Below, in pieces: positions 1-9,505 of a DNA stretch of 64,000 bases. Within the stretch, counting starts at the first letter, position 1, and each line of letters opens with the position of its first letter. The DNA is taken from NCBI RefSeq assembly GCF_040183065.1, contig NC_091120.1, positions 15,269,708 to 15,333,707 on the forward strand, read 5' to 3'. The notes beneath the pieces were generated by a model that saw only the letters and a program-made list of their open reading frames with translations, made no database searches and had not been told where the DNA came from. The position numbers and the translations under genes were made by a program. Source of the stretch: Periplaneta americana (Eukaryota > Arthropoda > Insecta > Blattodea > Blattidae).

Positions 1-212
1 GTTGAGCATGGTATAGTGAATATAAAGAAAAAAATTCAGTTTTATAGCTACAGTATTGTAGAAGCTGTAATGATTTGGATGAAGAGAAATACACAAAATA
101 TTATAGCAGAGAAAAATGGCTTTTAAGTTGACACTTCAGGAGCACAGATCTTTAATTATGACGTCATTAGGAGGGTATCCAATTGTCTTATGCCTTTGAA
201 TTTTGCAAATGT

Positions 213-1147
213 TGATTGGTTGGTTTCTAATGCCAGGCATTTGACAATAAAGTCATTTGACCTCTTGCACTCCAATATTTTTCAAAGATATTATCATGAC
301 CAGCCACTGAAGCACAGATTTTGAGGTGTTCCGAATCCATTTCTTGGTTTGAGTTGCACAATGGGCAGTTAAGGGACTGATATATTCTAATTCTATGCAG
401 GTGTTTGGCCAAACAATCATGGCCTGTTGCCAATCTAAATGCAGCTATAGACGATTTTCGTGGTACATCGGGAATTAACTGTGGATTTTGATGCAGAGAG
501 TTCCATTTTTTCCCTTGAGATTGTGCTATAAAATTTTGTTTATTGAAGTCTAAGTATGTAGATTTAATAAATCTTTTCACAGAGTAATAAGTAGATTTAG
601 TAACAGGTCTGTAAGTAGCAGTGCTGCCCTTCTTTGCTAAAGCATCCGCATTCTCGTTTCCCAGGATTCCACAATGGGATGGTATCCATTGGAATACAAT
701 TCTTTTATTGAATGATATTAATCGAGAGAGCATTTTAGTTATTTCTGCTGTTTGAGATGAAGGTGTGTGTTTAGAGACTATTGATAGAATAGCTGCTTTG
801 GAGTCTTGACAATATAACTGCATTCTTAAATTTATTGATGTGGCATAGAAGATTCCTGAGACTTTCCCTTATTGCAATGATTTCTCCATCAAAACTTGTT
901 GTTCCATACCCAAGAGATCTATAAAGTGAGAAGAGACAGCACGTAACACCTGCACCGGCACCTTGTTCTCTGGAGATCAAGGATCCGTCGGTGTATAAAT
1001 GAAGCCAGTTTTGTGGAGGGTACCTAATATTAATTGTCTCTAAAGACAATTGTTTTAGTATTTCAGTGTTTACTTCTGATTTCAGTATTTCTTCTGTTAA
1101 ATTTAGATTATATTCTATGTTTAATAGAGTTAAAGGGTTTGGTTTAA
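213..1147 (-). pseudogene. 5'-truncated non-LTR retrotransposon fragment, RNase H and C-terminal zinc motif (copy 1)
   Basis: The minus strand encodes the end of a retrotransposon polyprotein: an RNase H domain ([22 protein letters not shown] blocks, the four acidic positions of RNase H) followed by a C-x2-C...H-x4-C motif (CPLCNS...EHLKIC) and the terminal LLSNAWH. RNase H removes RNA from the RNA/DNA hybrid in reverse transcription. A frameshift near 790-840 splits it (DSKAA is out of frame with the upstream NAVILS). Direct repeats tttgcaaatgt at 202-212 and 1148-1158 flank the fragment and look like an 11-bp target-site duplication, so this is a real 5'-truncated insertion. Copies 3 (36825) and 4 (50812) are nearly identical. 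RNase H suggests the I/LOA/R1 side of non-LTR elements; the clade is not certain. Confidence 0.85.
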
Positions 1148-1158
1148 TTTGCAAATGT

Positions 1159-1482
1159 GTAGAGTAAGATATTAGGAACTATTTACAGAAAAAAATAATA
1201 AATTTTTTGTCCAAAAATACAGTATTTCTCTGTAGGCCTCCCTTAAGAATTGTGATTTTGCAGATACGAAATATTGTCTTGGCAGCAACGAATATGTTCA
1301 CCCTAACACTACTTGAAGTTCTGTATTTCAGCTTAATTATTTTCCATATATGATTACCGGTACTGACCAAGTATTTTCTTCTTAATCCTCATCAATCAGT
1401 AACTTAACTTAGCTTGTTATTTATATAAACTGCTGATGTATAGATATGAATAATACACTTTTTTAAGTAACATTTCATTATA
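1159..1482. other. AT-rich stretch, nothing recognised
   Basis: Between the retrotransposon fragment and the hAT element I see no gene, repeat boundary or RNA gene. Confidence 0.5.
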
Positions 1483-1581
1483 GCTTTTATCAGTGGCGTA
1501 GCATGAAATTTTGAGCAGGGGAAGCTAACTCAAATTGTCTTCCATGTACAGTAGTGGCAAAAAAAAACCGGACCGACCCTT

Positions 1582-1909
1582 GTAGCTGATTTCAGAACCT
1601 TGTTCACTCAGAGCACGATAGACTGGTAACTAAGACTTCCGTGGTTCGAATCTTGCCTGGGAAGGGAACTTTTTTTTTTTGTTCCTTATTCAAATTTATT
1701 CCCAATACTTTTCGATTGCAGCGATATTTTACTACTTAATTAACTTATTATTCCCAGAACATCAATTTTACCTGCAATCGAAAAGTATTGGGAATAAATT
1801 TGAATAAGGAAAAAAAAAAAAGTTTCCTTCCCAGGCAGGATTCGAACCACGAAAGTCTTAGTTACCAGTTTATTGTGCTCTGGAGTGAACAAGGCTCTGA
1901 AATCAGCTA
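1582..1909. repeat. Inverted pair of tRNA-like SINE copies (hairpin, arms about 140 bp)
   Basis: Arms 1582-1721 and 1772-1909 are near-perfect inverted copies separated by about 50 bp. Each holds a polymerase III B-box-like core (ggttcgaatc on the + strand of the left arm, gattcgaacc in the right arm) and an A/T run next to it, as expected of a tRNA-derived SINE. A transcript across both would fold into a long hairpin. The family was not identified. Confidence 0.7.
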
Positions 1910-2561
1910 CTGTACATATGAGAAAATGTATTGCAAAAATATAGTCTTAAAATAAATAGTAGTCAATGTCAGCAGTCCGAAGATTGGTTGGAACCTCATA
2001 AGTAACACCGATAAGACATGATCTCAAATGATACGTAATAAATTATGATTTCATGGTTTACACATATCTCTAAGAAATAGACACGTATACCTATAATTTA
2101 ACATTAGCTTACTCCCTGTCATATATTTTAGAGAAAGCACAATATTAACGGTCAATAAATACAGTATTAGTAATTATTACATAAGTATGCGTCTGTCTTG
2201 GTTGTGTCCTTCACTGATAGCAAGGGAGTCGGTCGTTTTTTAAATCACACTTTTGTTCGTAAGTCAGTCTTGAAAATGTAATTGTCTTAAACATTCAAGT
2301 AAATTGGTGTCAGAAACTGTTATTTCATTCATTATTTATTATATCAGCCACAGTGCACACTAACACTTCAACTGAACACAACTCGTGAAAGGGATAACTC
2401 GGAAACTAAATTCTTTTCAATGTTAAAGCTAGCTTCCTGCGAACCTTGCGACCAGGGTAGTTTATATATTATTTTAATGTACCGAAGTACATATGATATT
2501 TCCATGCAGATATTCTGCGTCATCATACGATGAAAGAGTAATGGAATGGAGAAAAATTCTC

Positions 2562-2632
2562 TCCGGCGCCGGGATTTGAACCCGGGTTTTCAGCTCTACG
2601 TGCTGATGCTTTATCCACTAAGCCACACCGGA
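2562..2632 (-). repeat. tRNA-Tyr(GTA)-like head of a repeat unit
   Basis: 71 nt that fold into an almost complete cloverleaf on the minus strand: 7-bp acceptor stem (TCCGGTG with CGCCGGA), 4-bp D stem, 5-bp anticodon stem (here with one changed base) with 7-nt loop ACGTAGA, and 5-bp T stem CCGGG/CCCGG with loop TTCAAAT. The anticodon position reads GTA (Tyr), but position 33 is C instead of the universal T. It is followed by a common tail, so it is more likely a repeat head than a working tRNA gene. Confidence 0.75.
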
Positions 2633-2942
2633 TACAACTCCGACGCCGGTTAGAATCGTCTCAGATTAAGCTCCAAATCTTGGGTTCCCTCTAGTGGCCG
2701 CCCTCTGCACTACGTCATAGATGTCTATGAACGCAGTACCGAAGTCCACACATGTGCTGAGGTGCACTCGGTATGAGTGACTAGTTGACCGGGATCCGAC
2801 GGAATAAGCGCCGTCTTAAATCACGAAGTGATTTACGCATATCATATATATTATTTTAATGTACCGAAGTATATATGATATTTCCATGCAGATATAGTGC
2901 GTCATCATATGATGAAGAGTAATGGAACGGAGAAAAATTCTC

Positions 2943-3013
2943 TCCGGCGCCGGGATTTGAACCCGGGTTTTCAGCTCTACGTGCTGACGCTTTATCCACT
3001 AAGCCACACCGGA
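2943..3013 (-). repeat. tRNA-Tyr(GTA)-like head, second copy
   Basis: Same 71-nt cloverleaf as the copies at 2562 and 3418, minus strand, with a single-base difference in the anticodon stem (gctgacgc). Its tail leads directly into the linker of the 2562 unit, giving a head-to-tail dimer. Confidence 0.75.
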
Positions 3014-3417
3014 CTGTGTTTGTAACCAACATATAAAAATACACTCACTCTGTCGGGAAAGTGACTAATTATTGCCAGAAGCAGTATGAAGGGAAAAGAT
3101 ATCCCTCTTAGCCTAGGAATAGTTTTTAATTAGTTTATCGTATGATGATGCAGAATATCTGCATGGAAATATCGTATGTACTTCGGTACATTAAAATAAT
3201 ATATATGATATGCGTAAATCACTTCGTGATTTAAGACGGCGCTTAGTCCGTCGGATCCCGGCCAACTAGTCACTCATACCGAGTGCACCTCAGCACATGT
3301 GTGGACTTCGGTCCTGCGTTCATAAACATCTATGACGTAGTGCAGAGGGCGGCCACTAGAGGGAACCCAAGATTTGGAGCTTAATCTGAGACGATTCTAA
3401 CCGGCGTCGGAGTTGTA

Positions 3418-3488
3418 TCCGGTGTGGCTTAGTGGATAAAGCATCAGCACGTAGAGCTGAAAACCCGGGTTCAAATCCCGGCGCCGGA
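3418..3488 (+). repeat. tRNA-Tyr(GTA)-like head, third copy in opposite orientation
   Basis: Plus-strand copy with fully paired acceptor, D, anticodon and T stems. The B box GGTTCAAATCC is intact and an A-box-like TGGCTTAGTGG is present, so internal polymerase III promoter elements look preserved. Position 33 is C as in the other copies. Confidence 0.75.
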
Positions 3489-3861
3489 GAGAATTTTTCT
3501 CCGTTCCATTACTCTTTCATCGCAGGGTAGTTTCGTTAGAAAGAGATGGAAAATCTGCGGGGTGGGTTACACAGAAGAATGAGGGGATTGGAAGCTGGTG
3601 TGTGCAGGCTTAATGTTTACTGCTGCATCACAAATCATCCTGAGCTGCCATATCACAATATTTAATGCCTAAATATAAATTGTATTAAAATTAATAAATA
3701 ATTTTGTTCATAAACTGCAAATTTGTTATGAAATTGTTATTAACTGGGGAAGCTGAGCTTTTAGCTTACATTGACGCTACGCCACTGGCTTTTATGGTGT
3801 TCTTTCATATATATTATGTTCTTGCAGAGACATAATGTGCATTATCTTTATCTGTTAATAG

Positions 3862-3992
3862 GCATGTCTCCCGGGATAGGTGTTTCAAGTCCTGTTATGC
3901 CACCGGCATGGCCTGTACAGCACAGCATGGTTGGTATTCAGCAACAGCAACAGTCAACACAAAATCAACTATTCTTCCCTGCATTTAAATGA
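3862..3992 (+). CDS. Candidate terminal coding exon of an unidentified upstream gene
   Basis: A pyrimidine-containing acceptor (ttatctgttaatag) is followed by an open frame whose codons look like host coding sequence: MSPGIGVSSPVMPPAWPVQ, then a Gln-rich stretch, ending LFFPAFK and TGA at 3990. Composition (Pro, Met, Gln, Ser rich) suits a disordered C-terminal tail of a trafficking or RNA-binding protein, but I do not recognise the family. The acceptor leaves two bases before ATG, so the intron phase would be 1. An AATAAA 42 nt past the stop supports a gene end here. The rest of the gene would lie left of the window or between repeats. It could also be a chance open frame. Confidence 0.45.
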
Positions 3993-4033
3993 GGGTAACT
4001 TCTGTCATTAGTCAAAACATTTTCACTTCTGGG

Positions 4034-4039
4034 AATAAA
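4034..4039 (+). promoter_or_regulatory. Possible poly(A) signal AATAAA
   Basis: AATAAA 42 nt after the stop codon of the candidate terminal exon. It is close for a 3' UTR, so a longer UTR using a downstream signal is possible. Confidence 0.35.
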
Positions 4040-5507
4040 ACATGGCGTCATATAGAGAACGAAATATCTAAGCCAAAGTCAAGACTTATCAAATGTGAAT
4101 ATGAAATACAGGATGTATATATAAGATGTAAACACTTTCGTTTGATGTAATACAGAGACACTTTTTCTGAATTTGACTTGAAACCAGGTGCCTTCTGGCC
4201 CGAGAGGTTTTGGTTAAGTAATATCAGCTTTGCAATTCTTGGTACTGTCCTAAGTTTACAGTGATCATTTCTTACATAAGGTATTTGTACCATTTTTTTT
4301 CTGAATCAGCATTTTCAAAAAGAGTATTTGTTTTTCTTGGAATACATTTTAGAGATGAGAAGGTGTTTGTATGTTAAGATCTGAGTTCCCAAACCAATAT
4401 AGCTACGTTATGGTTTTCGTTTCTAAAAGTGTAACATTGAGGTTTAATTTGCTATGAAAAATGATCAGTAATTAAAGTTTTAAAGCCTAATGAATACACA
4501 TTTATGCAGAAAACATATAAATTCACTATCTCATTCTCATCTAGCTTGAGAGTTCAAGTGTTAGTGACCCCCTTGTAAAATTGAGGGGCGTTTTCACAAA
4601 ACTCGTTATCTACAAAATCTTCTTTTTTTCAAGACAATTCTTTTCTAAAATACACAACTGTAGATACCGAGTTTTGAAAAATCTTTTTTATTTCAAGATC
4701 AATTTACTGATATACTTACCAACTTTAGCTTAATTCTGATAGCGCCATTGGATTCTCCTGACCCAAAAACATAAGGATACGCTAAAACCTCATGAGTTTT
4801 GTGAAAACGTCTTATATGTGTTCATGCCTCATTCCTACGACTTTTTAGCTGGAAACTGTTGCTTTGAAGTTGTTCACATTCCATGTTTACATCCTGTATG
4901 AAATATTAGCTTCCAGCTTGTCTCATTTTAGGTATATTTTAATAGGACAAGTTGGAAAGCTGATACGATGTTTCAAATGCCAGAGTATGATATTATCTGA
5001 GTTGAGTGTTTTGGGGTTGCATAATGTTTGCATTAGTGTGGAAAATTATATTTTTATAACCTCGCCCTTAAGTTTTGAGTGTTCACTAGTTGGATGACAC
5101 TTTTCTCCGATTCAGAATATATGTCAATATAAGGAAAGTATTATATAATAGTAGTTACTAAATTTTATTTGTTCCAAGGTTGTGTATTAAGATGCAGGAC
5201 GTCCTAATTCTCGTAATGCATAATAAGCTGGTGTCGATAATTCACAGGTCAACATACAGTTCACATTTGTAGTATAATGCAATATTAGGAGACATTTGGA
5301 CAATCAGAAACAGTTCCAATGTATGAATTGCTGTTCATTAATTGAAACATATATACAGGAAAACCTCGATATAAGATAATTAAATTCTTGGGATGGTAAT
5401 ACATGTGCCTTAGCATTTGTGTTGCCAAATGTATGTTTCCCCTTCTCATTTGTACGATTCTTGTAAGACTCTTACTTGTGGGGTGATATGGTAATTATCT
5501 CTTGCTA
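4040..5507. other. Possible 3' UTR / intergenic sequence, no gene recognised
   Basis: AT-rich, no convincing coding potential. It could contain the 3' UTR of the gene ending at 3992. The only structure seen is the short inverted repeat at 4588-4811. Confidence 0.4.
4588..4811. repeat. Miniature inverted-repeat element (about 224 bp)
   Basis: Ends read GGCGTTTTCACAAAACTC and its near-complement gagttttgtgaaaacgtc. No coding content. Target duplication not resolved. Confidence 0.6.
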
Positions 5508-5509
5508 TA

Positions 5510-6208
5510 CAGGGTGTATCTAAATTGGTGTCAAATATTTCGGGGACATGTTCCTAACACCAAAACATTACAAAAAGTTCATATGAACATTGGTCTCAAA
5601 ATAATTTATTTCAGAGTTACAAGACAAAATTTAATGTTACAAAAATTGCTCGAAGTGGCTTCCTCCTGCTTCGATGTGTCCCCTAAACCTGCGTTACGTG
5701 CTCTGGCGTACTCTGTTGAAAATTCCTGGACTGTTTCGTATTTCGTGAAATCCAGTTTGCATACGCTCCCGGAATATCAACATTAAGTACAGGAGTCGCA
5801 TAAACCAGACGAAGAAATCCATTGGATTCAAATCAGGTGATCGAGCAGGCCATGCAATGAATCCCCTTCGATCATTAAAAAATTACGAACTATCAGACTG
5901 AAATGAGCTGGAGCAGCATCATGTTAAAACACATTCATTGGATGACGTCCAGAAGCACATCATCAATTAAATGATGCAAATCATTTCGTTCTGTTCACTC
6001 ACAGAATACATTTTCTTCTGATTTCTTTGCTCTACAAAATACAAACAAACAAAAAATCATCAAACAATCAGCGGTTAATGAAGGGACAAATCCTTTAATA
6101 ACTCCCTAACGAATGGTTTTCAGACCCATGTTCTTATTAACTTTTTTAATTGTTTTTATGTTAGGAACACGTCCCCGAAATATTTGACACCAATTTAAAT
6201 ACACCCTG
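5510..6208 (-). mobile_element. Tc1/mariner superfamily element, internally deleted, about 50-bp terminal inverted repeats
   Basis: Both ends carry the same long inverted repeat starting CAGGGTGTAT, flanked by TA on each side (5508-5509 and 6209-6210), the target duplication of this superfamily. The minus strand holds the last part of a transposase (see 5637-5930). At 699 bp it is too short for a working copy. Confidence 0.85.
5637..5930 (-). pseudogene. Mariner-like transposase C-terminal fragment
   Basis: Reading the minus strand, HDAAPAHFSLIVRNF contains the second catalytic Asp. After a 1-base frameshift, WPARSPDLNPMDFFVW contains the third, followed by a C-terminal tail with NSPGIFNRVRQS and EAGGSHFEQFL before the stop. 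The block with the first catalytic Asp and the DNA-binding N-terminus are missing. The two catalytic residues lie about 33-34 positions apart if the shift is ignored, typical of mariner-like enzymes. Not functional. Confidence 0.8.
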
Positions 6209-6625
6209 TATAAATAATTATTTCTATTATTTGTGATACAATTATAACATATTTTGTCTAAATTATTATTAAAGACAATTTTTGTGCAGGTGTATATACA
6301 ATGTACAATTCTGTCAAACTGAAAGTTCCAATTTTCAATATTTGTTACATGTCTCATTATCTTAGCACATATTTATTTTGCTTATTTCACAATTCATTGG
6401 CGTAACTCATAGCCATATTCTTTTAGTTCCTGGCTCAACATGGTATACTAGGAGAATGCTTTATAAACTGTTATAGTTTAATTTTATAGACATTTTTCAA
6501 TATTTTGAGCTCTCATGAATAACATTTGCTTTAGTTTATTTACTCCCACTTTAGCAAGCTTCTACTTAATATAACTGTTTTTCAATATTTCTATAACTAT
6601 TTGATGATCTATTTGGTAATACATA
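6209..6625. other. AT-rich spacer, nothing recognised
   Basis: Sequence between two inverted-repeat elements, with no coding or repeat signal that I can support. Confidence 0.4.
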
Positions 6626-7941
6626 CTGTATTTACTCGCATAATTCCCCCTCCCCCTTTTCCTAAAAATTCGGAGGTGAAAAGCCGAGGGGAAAATTACG
6701 CGAAGACTACAAAATATCGAGAATAATCTGGTCATAAATAACATTAAACAGTTCATGCGTTAATCAAATGAATGTTTAATGCTAAATAACTATAAATATA
6801 TACAAGCAACTTAAGTAATTATGGACAATTTTGAGGCTTCCTTTGTACAGCTGTATGTCAATTCTAATGCAGGTAGCTGACCTTGACTAATATCAGATCA
6901 TGGTGTTAGACTAGGACCGATGGTGGGTTTATGCGAGGGGGGGCAATGAACCTCAGAGTTCCTTAAGAGCCATTTGTAAATAAGTAAGGTGTTATACTAT
7001 GTCTCAGTGAAATATCAGTATCAAAATTACTGTAATTTAATTAGGCAAAGAAAATATACATACTGTTCTCCAACCAGGAGATTAACCGTGAAAGGAATGT
7101 GCTTACTATTGCGTCATCTATTGGAGCGAAGTAGTTAGATAATATTACCGTTATAATATCAGTTTAAAAAACATATACTCTCCTGCATATGTTATTTCCT
7201 GTATGGAGTGATTAAAAGACCAGGAGATTAACACTGATCTAATTTTGTAACTAGGGTAGTATAAATATGTGTGTATCAGTGTTATCGTTTGTGCTGTGAG
7301 AGTTAGCCAATAGAGATACGAGTACCCACGTGTGTGACCTTATGACATCAACATTCATTCACAGCAGTACCCCGCTGCGCTTCATTCCCCCCGAGACTTT
7401 CTCGTGGTTGGAGTACAGTACATGTACTTTACACTCTACCACTTCTAACAGACAACCAATCTAGATCATCTTCTTTGTCCTTAGAACAAACATAGATAGT
7501 ATTTATCATTATAGAAGGGATGATTAGTAACTTTAGATTTTCCCATCCTTATTTTATTTATACTTGGGATCTTCACGAAAGACGCTCTTGAAAGACAAAG
7601 AAGTAAGAGGGGAAATTACTCAAGGATAATAAAATTCTGAAAAACATATCCTAAAAATCTTAGAGAGGAAATTTTTATTTTATTGGGTTATTTTACGATG
7701 CTGTATCAACATCTAGATTATTTAGCGTCTGAATGCAATGAAGGTGATAATGCCGGTGAAATGAGTCCGGGGTCCAGCACCTAAAGTCACCCAACATTTG
7801 CTCGTATTGGGTTGAGGGAAAACCCCAGGTAACTTGCCCCGACCAGGATTCGAACCCGGGCCACCTGGTTTCATGGCCAGATGCGCTGACCATTACTCCA
7901 CAGGTGTGGACTTAGAGAGGAAATTATGCGAGTAAATACGG
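6626..7941. mobile_element. TA-flanked inverted-repeat element (CYGTATTTACTCGCATAAT ends) with a SINE inside
   Basis: The left end CTGTATTTACTCGCATAAT and the right end ttatgcgagtaaatacgg are inverted copies flanked by TA (6624-6625, 7942-7943). The inverted similarity continues inwards for some 20 more bases with gaps (cctaaaaat...tttttagg side). No transposase recognised. A SINE with its own 15-bp duplication is inserted just inside the right end. Termini beginning CCGTAT recur at 32416 and 58112, suggesting related families. Confidence 0.75.
7674..7910 (-). mobile_element. tRNA-derived SINE (family A), full insertion
   Basis: The minus strand begins with a tRNA-like head (B box GGTTCGAATCC within the complement of 7846-7910) and runs into a tail ending in an A-rich (complement attttattt) end. 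A perfect 15-bp duplication cttagagaggaaatt flanks it at 7659-7673 and 7911-7925. A diverged relative lies at 18150-18387. It lies inside the larger inverted-repeat element. Confidence 0.9.
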
Positions 7942-7943
7942 TA

Positions 7944-9277
7944 TGTATATGTAATGACTTTTTCATATTTATATTGTCACAAAGTGAGATTTTAAGTACA
8001 AAATTAGCTTTCTCAGTCAAACTGCTAATGTAGGTGGCTTCTGCAGGAATTGTCACACCTTTGCAAGGGTGAATTAATACTATTCAATTTTCTGTACATG
8101 CTTGAACTTGGAATGTAGTTCACTTTGAAAACACTTCTGTTACTACTTGGACGAGATAATAGTACAGTTTGAATTGCAAGCAGTGTTCATGTCGAAATAC
8201 CGAATTTTTAATTGTGGAGGTTAATTTTTTGTTTTGTATGCTATTCTGAAGGAATCTTAAAGATGATATGTATTGTTAGAGTAAATAATTTCATCAAAAC
8301 GAACATTCGGACTAGATCAAACTTCTGTCTTTGTACAGCTGTTTAGATGGGGTTGAAGTAAATTATTACTGTACTGTAATCGCCATTACCGTGATTGAAG
8401 TAGGAAGTAAGAAGATTACACTGTTCAGTATTTATTAGTCTCCTGTAGATGCTTCTTGACAATAAAGAGAAGTACATGTGCACTATCTCCAAATGGGAAC
8501 AGATTTTAACTTACCTTAATATTGCATAAGATGACAAATAGTGTAAGTTATGTGCAATGTTACAAATAACAATAGCACTACTTTATCACAGTATTTCACA
8601 TACAAATATATCGATCGACCCTCACAAGTACTAACATTGTAACTCACTTTCTTACATTTTTCAGGAGATGAAAATGAAGTTTTAAAATGATCGTGTAAAT
8701 TAGTGTATACAGATATGTAGAGTAACAATAAGATTTTACATACAATTGGGGAGGTTTAGAATTACAATGATAGTACTGGAAGAAAAAGAAACAATTTAAG
8801 ACTATATTAACTAGGATAACTCAAAACCATAAAAAAATTGAGTTACAATGTTAGTACTTGGGAGGGTCGAATTTTGCAATGTATTTTTGGACTGATATAA
8901 CTTTTAATTTTCAGCATTTCTGATGGGGTATGTATGCTAGCACATAACATGTATAACATGATGTAGTTGTTTTTCAGTGTCGGGTGTTGTATTAATAGAA
9001 TTTGAGATGTCTCAAGATGTTTTAGTTTTTTCTTTGAGTGGAATAGTCATAACAGGATAATTTTTGGAGCAGGATAGTCATAACAGGATAATTTTTATAA
9101 GAATAATAGAAAATATTTGTTGTTGTTATTATTATTATTATTATGACGACAATCCTAGACAGCCTGTGTTACTATCAACACCACTGCTACCATCATTTAT
9201 ATAGAATTTCTAATTAAATAAACATTTTGGATAATTTGGTTTGTAGTGTGAGTCTTTAAGCTGTCACGGTGACTGTG
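7944..9277. other. AT-rich intergenic sequence
   Basis: No coding exon or element recognised. It contains a short direct repeat (ggaatagtcataacaggataattttt and a near copy, near 9040-9095) and an ATT run near 9129-9144. Confidence 0.4.
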
Positions 9278-9505
9278 ATCAGAATTAGGTTTTTGGGTAT
9301 TCCACCGTGTTCTGAAACTTGGCATTTCCGATGTTTTGAAACTACTTAAAGGTTCCACCATTAGTGCAGATAAGTAAGACCAGAAGGGGTCAGCTTTTCT
9401 GTTGGGCTTGTTACACCATACTGGTCTACCTATTTGCCCTGATGGTGGAACCTGTTTGTACATTGGACACGATGGAATACACAAAACATAATTCTGATTG
9501 GTTTG
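9278..9505. repeat. Imperfect inverted repeat
   Basis: Arms around 9278-9380 and 9425-9505 share gattccaccrtg-type and ggttccacca-type blocks in opposite orientation (gtattccaccgtg against cacgatggaatac). No family recognised. Confidence 0.5.

Larger units (their letters stand above)
2462..3522. repeat. Palindromic composite of tRNA-Tyr-like repeat units
   Basis: Three copies of a tRNA-like head, each followed by a shared tail (gagaatttttctcc... ending in taaaataatatat) and partly preceded by a shared 205-215 bp linker, are arranged as two units on the minus strand and one on the plus strand. Segments 2529-2908 and 3137-3522 are inverted copies with only scattered mismatches, around a 230-bp centre. 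On the minus strand the spacing from one tRNA-like head to the next is 381 bp, so the repeat can be read as a tandem unit of head, tail and linker. It lies inside the hAT element. Confidence 0.85.
1491..3787. mobile_element. hAT-type element, non-autonomous, carrying nested repeats
   Basis: The two ends are inverted copies of CAGTGGCGTAGC, a typical hAT terminus. They are flanked by perfect 8-bp duplications gcttttat at 1483-1490 and 3788-3795, which is the hAT target-site length. No transposase remnant was recognised between the ends. Much of the interior is younger insertions (an inverted SINE-like pair at 1582-1909 and a tRNA-like palindrome at 2462-3522). The remaining hAT sequence is therefore about 0.9 kb, so it was probably mobilised in trans. 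It lies 66 bp upstream of a candidate terminal exon at 3862. Confidence 0.85.

Noticed and set aside
2562..3488. Three functional tRNA-Tyr genes
   Set aside because: Position 33 is C, all copies share long tails and linkers, and insect tRNA-Tyr genes normally carry an intron; a repeat origin is more likely.
7693..7893. 66-codon minus-strand open frame
   Set aside because: It lies within the family A SINE; translated SINE sequence, not a gene.
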